Shown piece by piece: positions 6,429 through 11,375 of a stretch of DNA of 11,375 nucleotides (position 1 is the stretch's first letter; every line of letters begins with the position of its first letter). The DNA comes from a candidate division FCPU426 bacterium (GTDB taxonomy: Bacteria > Oederibacteriota > Muellerivitia > Muellerivitales > DAHXKG01). Position numbers and translations under genes: made by a program. The stretch covers positions 1 through 11,375 of the forward strand of contig DAHXKG010000014.1 in NCBI GenBank assembly GCA_027366525.1. The letters run 5' to 3'. Under the pieces are notes generated by a model. It was given only the letters and a program-made list of their open reading frames with translations, made no database searches and was not told the origin of the DNA.

Positions 6429-8786
6429 ATGAATGAAAAGAAGTTTCAGATCGGTAATGTCAGTACTAAAAGAGCTTCTACTGGCGATTCCTTTCAAAGT
6501 CTTCCAGGCTTTAATTGTCAAATTTCCCATCAACAACTCAGGATTGCAATCGTTACTCCTGAGATCGTTGGACCATCCCATGGGGGAGTAGGCACTGCAT
6601 ATCATTCTTTGGCACTTGCATTGTCGGAAAATAATAATCACGTCACAATCCTTTTTACACCACTTGAGCCTCCTTCAAAAGAAATGTTTTTAAATTGGAA
6701 AAGATCATATAAAGACCTAAATATAAATTTAGAGCTTCTTCCCCATACAGACCCATCCAAGTATTTTTCCTTATGGACAAATGCAAAGCGAAGTTATCAT
6801 GTTATGGAGTGGCTTTTAGCCCATGATCCATACGATTTCGTTCATTTCCCTGATGGAAAAGGACTTGGTTTTTTTGCCATTCGGGCAAAATATCAGGCAA
6901 TCAACTTTTCCAACACAAAATTTGTTGTTGGTGCTCATAGTACAACTTTTTGGGATGCTTCGTTTTCTTTTGGAGAAAAGACCTATTACCAGGATTATCT
7001 TGAACGAGCCTTTATCGAATCTGAATGTGCAAGGTTATGTGATTACCTGATCAGTCCAAGTCAATTTCATCTTGATTGGATGAAAAATCAGGCTCATTGG
7101 AATCTTTCATGTAATTCCTATGTTCAACCCAATATTATGCGTGGATCTACATTCATGAAGGGGGAGATCCAATCCGAGTTAAAGGATAAAAATACTCGAA
7201 CCTCTGTTAATGAATTGGTTTTCTTTGGGCGACTTGAAAGACGTAAAGGTCTGGTTTTGCTTTGTGATGCATTAGATCAACAAAATATTCGAAACAGGTC
7301 GGATTTTTCTTTGACTTTCCTGGGGCATGCTGCATTCATAGATGGAAAATCGGCTATAGAATATTTGAAAGAACGGTCTAAAAATTGGAAATTTTCATGG
7401 ACAATTCTTCCAAGAAAAGAACGGGATGAAGCTCTTCTCTATCTTAAGCAACCAGGTCGTATTGCTTTAATTCCATCTCTTTCTGAAACGATGTCATTTA
7501 CTGTTCTTGAATGTCTTTGGGCAGGAATTCCTTTCCTTGCAGCAAAAGCTGGAGCAATTCCAGAACTTATCAATTCAATCGATTTAGATCAGGTTACTTT
7601 TGAGCCAACCCCCCTATCTTTAGCCAAATCTATTGAACGTGTCCTAAAAGAAGGCGGGAAAACGGCCAATGCTTCTTTCAATATAGAAGAGAAAAACAAA
7701 AATTGGGTTGATTGGCATCAATTAGCTTTTTCTACACCCGAGGCATGTACGAAGCCAGTTATAACAGAACCTTTAATAAGTGTGTGTTTAATAATTAATA
7801 AAGATGAAAAATTTAAACCAGAGTTTTTAAATTCAATTTTTGAACAATCCTATAAAAATATTGAAATCATACTAGTTAAATCGGATCAGGAGGAAATTAA
7901 ATCGAATGAAAGTCTAAATAAAATAAATTTTATCTTTAAAGAATCTCACGATGTTTTTGAAAAATACAATCTTTCAGCTTCAATTGCTAAAGGAGAATTT
8001 ATTTTATTTCTTGAATCAAGCTTAATTCTGGAACCTGATGGAATTAGGCAGTTAAATTCGATCATTCAGACAACAAATTCAGATATTCTCACTTTTGCAG
8101 TTAAATATATTGATTCACATGAATACTTAAATTCCTCGATTGGGAAAATAACTAATGAAAAAATTCGTTTTTATCTCGGAAATAGCTTTTCCCTTGGAGC
8201 CTTACACAATGTATTCGGGGGCAAATCATTTTTAGTAAGGACTGATGTTTTTAAAAGATTAGGAGGATTATCGGCCGAAGGTATGAATGGAGATTATCTT
8301 TGGGATTTTTATTTGAGGGCCAGTTTGGAATCTTACATTATTGAATCTGTAACTGTTCCTCTAGGGAAAATTAGATATGAAAAAGAAGAAAATATTACTG
8401 AAAATTATTCAGGAAAATTTATTTATAATCATAGATATTTAGATCGTATTCCGGTCAGGTTCCATGAGATGTTTCATTTTATTCAAGCCACACGATTTTT
8501 CCATGATCCTAGTCCAGACGGCAGTTTTGAAGAGGGATTTGTAAATCGACCACAAGTGTTTGTTGATGAATTCTGGAATTCCCGTTTATGGAAAATTTAT
8601 TTGCCTTGGGGTAACAGAATAAACAAATTATTGAAGCTCCCGGAATATGTGCATCCAAAAGTTAAAACTCTGACTGAAGCTATCAGAGAGGTTCGAAAGG
8701 TGAATGAATCCTATTTTTGGAGTTTGTCTTTTCCGATTTTGAAAATAATTCGAATGATAAAGAAAAAAAGATTCAAAAGGGAATAA
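6429..8786 (+). CDS. Two-domain glycosyltransferase: N-terminal GT4, C-terminal degenerate GT2
   Basis: This is a 785-residue fusion. The GT-B half (about 37-430) starts with LRIAIVTPE and the glycine loop HGGVGTAYH (H51-H58), near the acceptor/donor cleft of GT4 enzymes. Its C-terminal Rossmann domain begins with LVFFGRLERRKG (R268 and K273 match the residues that contact donor phosphates). It then has the E-x7-E motif in SETMSFTVLE (E353, E361), followed by AGIPFLAAKAGAIPELI. This half should be an active retaining transferase using a nucleotide sugar. From about 448 (PLISVCLIINK) a GT2/GT-A-like domain follows. Where an active enzyme would read FLDxDD, this one reads FLESSL (E529, S530, S531). 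The metal-binding Asp residues are missing, so this half may be inactive or a binding module. A basic tail with PILKIIRMIKKKR may touch the membrane. The gene starts 30 bp after the GlfT2-like gene, in the same probable operon. Confidence 0.8.
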   Translation: MNEKKFQIGNVSTKRASTGDSFQSLPGFNCQISHQQLRIAIVTPEIVGPSHGGVGTAYHSLALALSENNNHVTILFTPLEPPSKEMFLNWKRSYKDLNINLELLPHTDPSKYFSLWTNAKRSYHVMEWLLAHDPYDFVHFPDGKGLGFFAIRAKYQAINFSNTKFVVGAHSTTFWDASFSFGEKTYYQDYLERAFIESECARLCDYLISPSQFHLDWMKNQAHWNLSCNSYVQPNIMRGSTFMKGEIQSELKDKNTRTSVNELVFFGRLERRKGLVLLCDALDQQNIRNRSDFSLTFLGHAAFIDGKSAIEYLKERSKNWKFSWTILPRKERDEALLYLKQPGRIALIPSLSETMSFTVLECLWAGIPFLAAKAGAIPELINSIDLDQVTFEPTPLSLAKSIERVLKEGGKTANASFNIEEKNKNWVDWHQLAFSTPEACTKPVITEPLISVCLIINKDEKFKPEFLNSIFEQSYKNIEIILVKSDQEEIKSNESLNKINFIFKESHDVFEKYNLSASIAKGEFILFLESSLILEPDGIRQLNSIIQTTNSDILTFAVKYIDSHEYLNSSIGKITNEKIRFYLGNSFSLGALHNVFGGKSFLVRTDVFKRLGGLSAEGMNGDYLWDFYLRASLESYIIESVTVPLGKIRYEKEENITENYSGKFIYNHRYLDRIPVRFHEMFHFIQATRFFHDPSPDGSFEEGFVNRPQVFVDEFWNSRLWKIYLPWGNRINKLLKLPEYVHPKVKTLTEAIREVRKVNESYFWSLSFPILKIIRMIKKKRFKRE

Positions 8787-9031
8787 ATGATTTCTTCTTG
8801 GGTAAGGGAAATATATATATGTATTATGTAAACTTATTTTTCCTGATTTATCTCATGGCTATAAAATATAGAAATCGATCATGTTTATTAAAAATTACGA
8901 CAAAGAAGGATTGAATTATTATATCGGTGGCCTGTTCTGAACCAGAGAAAGTCCAATAATAATATAATTTCCAGCACTCTAAAAAATTTAATCCACTTAA
9001 ACTTAAAATAAAATAAACCTTTAAAAGTTGC

Positions 9032-9036
9032 GGGAG
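9032..9036 (+). promoter_or_regulatory. Ribosome binding site that decides the start at 9046
   Basis: GGGAG lies nine bases before the ATG at 9046. The longer reading would start at TTG 9028 and would translate this site as codons. The product from 9046 begins MNRPEISVVIPFY, the usual distance from the N-terminus to the first strand of a GT2 enzyme, which supports the ATG. Confidence 0.65.
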
Positions 9037-9045
9037 TGTAAATTT

Positions 9046-10125
9046 ATGAATCGTCCTGAGATATCTGTGGTGATTCCTTTTTATAAGGAAGGTGCACTAA
9101 TTTCAGAGGCGATAGAATCTGTTCTTATGCAAACTTATCAAAATTTCGAAATTATTTTAGTGGATAATAATTCTGATAGCCTTACTTTAAATACTGCCGA
9201 AAATTATGTTAAGCGGTATCCTGAACGGATTAAGCTTTTTCATGAAACGAAACAGGGGATTACATTTTCAAAAAACACTGGAGTTATTAATAGCAAAGCT
9301 CCATATATTGCGTTCCTTGATGGTGATGACCTTATGAAGCCTGATAGGCTTCATAAACAATATGAAATTCTTAAAAATAATGATGAAATTATTTTGGTTG
9401 CATCTAATTATGATCTCTTATCATATGATTCTAAATCAATTATAGCAAAAGATATTTCAAGCCCAGCCTCCGAAGTTCAGTCCTTTGATCGGTTAATCAA
9501 AATATATCTCGATTTGTTTGTGAATACCTTTTCCCCAGCTTATTTAAATACATTTGGATTATTTCTTCCATCAACATGGTTGTTTAGAAAAGATATATTT
9601 ATTGCTTCTGGGCTATTCAATACAAAATTAAATAATGGTTGGGATGATTATGAATTATTAATGAGGCTATTTCGGTTTGGAGAATTTTTTAAAATTTCTG
9701 AATCTTTATGTTTTTATAGATGTGAATCGGATACAACAAGAAAACTTAAAAATAAGAGTTATAGCAAATATAAAAGATTTTTGAGCGTTCAAATCTATGT
9801 GGCCTCTCTATGGGATCAATTCGGATTCAATTCAAAAAATATTAAACCGCTTAAAAAAATTTGTTCGATATGGCTTCAGGTATTCGGAATTGCGCTTATC
9901 GGTTATGAAAATGGATTAAAATATGGAAGACAATTATTATTCAAAAGCATCTTAATCGATCCCTACAATTTTTTTGCATGGAAATTATATATAAAATCTT
10001 TTTTTCCTCGTTTCCTTCATCCAAAAATTTTCTGGTTCCATGAATTTAATAGGGAACCGCTTAATGAGATTAATACAAATATTGTAAGCTCTTTTCTCTC
10101 TTTACCTATAAAATATGATCTATAA
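9046..10125 (+). CDS. Family 2 glycosyltransferase (GT-A, inverting)
   Basis: This is a standard cytoplasmic GT2 of 359 residues. It opens with the nucleotide-binding strand ISVVIPFYKEG, then SVLMQTYQNFEIILVDNNS. The metal-binding motif is FLDGDDL (D92, D94, D95). The acceptor-side motif is GWDDYELLMR (D200, D201, E203), whose acidic residues include the probable catalytic base. The last third (after about 250) is helix-rich and amphipathic, ending in a short basic/aromatic tail, and may sit on the inner membrane. All key residues of an active enzyme are present, in contrast to the GT2 half of the preceding gene. Donor and acceptor cannot be predicted. It follows a 259-bp AT-rich gap, so it may have its own promoter; it is followed after 82 bp by the methyltransferase. 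It is AT-richer than the first genes of the window. Confidence 0.85.
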   Translation: MNRPEISVVIPFYKEGALISEAIESVLMQTYQNFEIILVDNNSDSLTLNTAENYVKRYPERIKLFHETKQGITFSKNTGVINSKAPYIAFLDGDDLMKPDRLHKQYEILKNNDEIILVASNYDLLSYDSKSIIAKDISSPASEVQSFDRLIKIYLDLFVNTFSPAYLNTFGLFLPSTWLFRKDIFIASGLFNTKLNNGWDDYELLMRLFRFGEFFKISESLCFYRCESDTTRKLKNKSYSKYKRFLSVQIYVASLWDQFGFNSKNIKPLKKICSIWLQVFGIALIGYENGLKYGRQLLFKSILIDPYNFFAWKLYIKSFFPRFLHPKIFWFHEFNREPLNEINTNIVSSFLSLPIKYDL

Positions 10126-10207
10126 AATTAGAAATATTTTACTACTCATGTTAAATCCTCGACTAATAGGAGATGATGAATTATAAATTCTAACAAGGAA
10201 AACTATA

Positions 10208-10948
10208 ATGTATAAAGTTAAAACTAAATATTTTCATACAAATAATGAATATAGAATATTCATTCACAGCATATTAAAAATAATACAAAATTTGCTTTGG
10301 AATATTAAAAGAAATTTTGGAAATTTAGATAAAAAAATTATAGAAGACTATTTTTCACAAAATGATATAAAAAAATTACATATTGGGTGTGGGAAAAATC
10401 TATTAATTGGTTGGTTAAATTCAGATTATTTTCCAAAGAACAATCAGGTATTGCATCTTAATGCAACAAGCAAATTCCCTTTTGAAGATAATGTATTTGA
10501 TTATATCTTTAGTGAGCATATGATTGAACATATTTCATATTCAAATGCCTCTTTTATGCTCCATGAATGCTATCGGATTTTAAAAAAAAATGGGAAAATT
10601 AGGATTTCGACTCCAAATATACAATTCTTGATCGATTTGTTTGATAAGGATAAATCAAATTTAAAAAATGATTATATTACATGGTCAACAAATACGTTTG
10701 TTAAGGACGCCCCGTATTGTAATGAAATTTTTGTGGTTAATAATTTTGTTCGAGATTGGGGACATATATTTATATATGATGAAAAATCTTTGAAATTTAC
10801 CTTAGAAGAATCAGGATTTGGTTGTATAGAACTATTTGATCTGAATAAAAGTCATGAAAATGAATTTTTAAACCTAGAAAATGAGCTAAGATTGCCATCT
10901 GGGTTTCTTCAATTTGAAACAATCACATTGGAAGCTAAAAAATTATAA
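10208..10948 (+). CDS. Class I SAM-dependent methyltransferase (Methyltransf_11-like)
   Basis: The protein has 246 residues. AAGGA at 10195-10199, eight bases before the ATG, supports the start. A basic, partly hydrophobic lead of about 50 residues precedes SAM motif I, LHIGCGKN (57-64), and the NSDYFP segment (D73) at the second-strand position. FPFEDNVFDYIFSEHMIEHI (90-109) and HECYRILKKNGKIRISTPN (119-137) are typical of methyltransferases found among glycosyltransferase genes. It probably methylates a sugar hydroxyl of the glycan, perhaps capping the chain; the target atom is unknown. It is the most AT-rich gene in the window (about 22% GC in row 10261-10320 by hand count), which suggests a separate origin. 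A run of nine A's (10582-10590) lies in the codons for LKKN. It is the last + strand gene before the convergent IS. Confidence 0.85.
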   Translation: MYKVKTKYFHTNNEYRIFIHSILKIIQNLLWNIKRNFGNLDKKIIEDYFSQNDIKKLHIGCGKNLLIGWLNSDYFPKNNQVLHLNATSKFPFEDNVFDYIFSEHMIEHISYSNASFMLHECYRILKKNGKIRISTPNIQFLIDLFDKDKSNLKNDYITWSTNTFVKDAPYCNEIFVVNNFVRDWGHIFIYDEKSLKFTLEESGFGCIELFDLNKSHENEFLNLENELRLPSGFLQFETITLEAKKL

Positions 10949-11041
10949 TACAATATTATTAATAACTTACAAAATCAAGATTATTATCTGTTTATTATGA
11001 TTTAATTTTTAAGATGTTGTAGCCTAAAAGATGAGTTATTG

Positions 11042-11375
11042 TCAAATCTGGTGTTTGAGGACTTCAAGCTGCGTCCTGCTTTGAATCGCCCTCCAGAACC
11101 CCGTCTTTGAAGGTTTTCCCTTCAAGAACCAGGGCCAGGTGGGTGAATCCCTTGATCTTTCTCCACCGTTTTTCGGCACAGAGTCCCAGTTTGAACATCA
11201 TGGTCAGGATCGTCTCTTTTGTGAAGCATCCCCGAGCTTGATCGGTCCGGTGGCGAATCGTAGCAAATGTCGACTCGATCGGGTTGGTCGTTCGAATGTG
11301 GATCCAATGCTCTGCCGGAAAGTCATAGAAAGCCAGGAGAGGCTCCCGGTCCTTCAAAAGACACTCCGTGGCCTT
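11042..11375 (-). mobile_element. IS256-family insertion sequence, transposase 3' end (partial; boundaries approximate)
   Basis: From about 11060 the base composition rises sharply to about 50% GC or more, and the - strand encodes an IS256-type transposase. The IS terminus must lie between the methyltransferase stop (10948) and the transposase stop (11064). I place it near 11042 only because the AT-rich flank ends thereabouts and TCAAA (11042-11046) and TTTGA (11054-11058) form a short inverted pair. The terminal inverted repeat cannot be confirmed because the other end is outside the window. The element is convergent with the glycan genes and has not visibly broken any of them. Confidence 0.6.
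11064..11375 (-). CDS. IS256-family (mutator-type) transposase, C-terminal part, cut by window end
   Basis: The frame is open to the right edge. The TTG at 11357 is an internal Leu codon, preceded in frame by codons reading KATECL, so the gene starts outside the window. About 103 C-terminal residues are visible of a family usually near 400. The region FYDFPAEHWIHIRTTNPIES is the family's hallmark. The Glu of NPIES is the third acidic residue of the DDE catalytic triad, and RHRTDQARGCFTKE follows it as in IS256 relatives. The two catalytic Asp residues would lie upstream, beyond the window. The product cuts and joins DNA at the element's ends. No frameshift or stop interrupts the visible part, so the copy may be intact. 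Its GC content is well above that of the neighbouring glycan genes. Confidence 0.9.
   Translation of the reverse strand, partial: KATECLLKDREPLLAFYDFPAEHWIHIRTTNPIESTFATIRHRTDQARGCFTKETILTMMFKLGLCAEKRWRKIKGFTHLALVLEGKTFKDGVLEGDSKQDAA

Noticed and set aside
6823-7050. 75-codon + strand frame inside the GT4 domain
   Set aside because: It is out of frame within the conserved GT4 coding region, with no motif or ribosome site.
8717-8914. 65-codon + strand frame starting inside the fusion transferase gene and running into the gap
   Set aside because: It begins at a TTG within a well-supported gene in another frame, lacks a ribosome site and has low-complexity composition. It is not a credible gene.
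8932-8945. Small hairpin or LexA-like operator around GTTC-T-GAAC
   Set aside because: The half-sites are in the reverse order and spacing of a GAAC-N4-GTTC LexA box, and the hairpin loop is too short for a stable RNA stem. It is kept only as part of the gap observation.
10949-11041. Possible transcription terminator after the methyltransferase
   Set aside because: The stretch is AT-rich with small A/T palindromes such as TTATTAATAA, but no GC-containing stem followed by a T run was found on either strand.
11122-11307. Second - strand frame overlapping the transposase
   Set aside because: The overlapping frame carries the IS256 NPIES signature; this one is Arg/Pro/Asp-rich low-information sequence typical of a shadow frame.
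1-11375. CRISPR array, tRNA or rRNA genes, riboswitch
   Set aside because: No regularly spaced repeats, cloverleaf-like segments or rRNA-like conserved stretches were seen by eye on either strand.

Overview
The window looks like part of an exopolysaccharide or lipopolysaccharide-type surface-glycan locus from a Gram-negative bacterium. Six genes lie on the + strand. The window ends in the 3' part of an IS256-type insertion sequence on the - strand. The Gram-negative call rests on the first gene, which reads like the C-terminal half of an outer-membrane beta-barrel ending in Phe, and on a polytopic O-antigen ligase/polymerase-like protein. I cannot name the species. A Leptospirillum-like (Nitrospirota) or comparable environmental host is only a guess from overall flavour.

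Layout. Positions 1-831 hold the 3' end of a gene for an outer-membrane beta-barrel; its frame is open to the left edge. Positions 856-2409 encode a Wzy/WaaL-type (O-antigen ligase family) membrane protein. Positions 2521-4557 encode an inner-membrane-anchored protein with the architecture of DUF4091/GH123-type glycoside hydrolases. Positions 4572-6398 encode a GlfT2-like galactofuranosyltransferase. Positions 6429-8786 encode a GT4-GT2 fusion whose GT2 half has lost its DXD motif. After a 259-bp AT-rich gap, 9046-10125 encodes a canonical family 2 glycosyltransferase and 10208-10948 a class I SAM-dependent methyltransferase. From 11064 to the right edge, the C-terminal part of an IS256 (mutator-type) transposase runs in the opposite direction, convergent with the operon.

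How the genes could work together (inference). Three cytoplasmic glycosyltransferase proteins build a lipid-linked repeat unit that probably contains galactofuranose. The methyltransferase may modify or cap it. The Wzy/WaaL-like protein polymerises or ligates it at the periplasmic face. The anchored GH123-like protein could trim the polymer in the periplasm, and the barrel could serve its passage through, or anchoring at, the outer membrane. No flippase, Wza/Wzc-type export gene, initiating phosphoglycosyltransferase or sugar-nucleotide gene is visible, so the locus must extend beyond the window.

Base composition changes along the locus. Hand-counted 60-base rows give about 42% GC near the polymerase start (901-960), about 22% in the methyltransferase (10261-10320), and 48-58% in the IS (rows 11101-11280). 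This suggests a mosaic, partly acquired cluster with AT-rich distal genes bounded by a mobile element. I found no tRNA, rRNA, CRISPR array or riboswitch.
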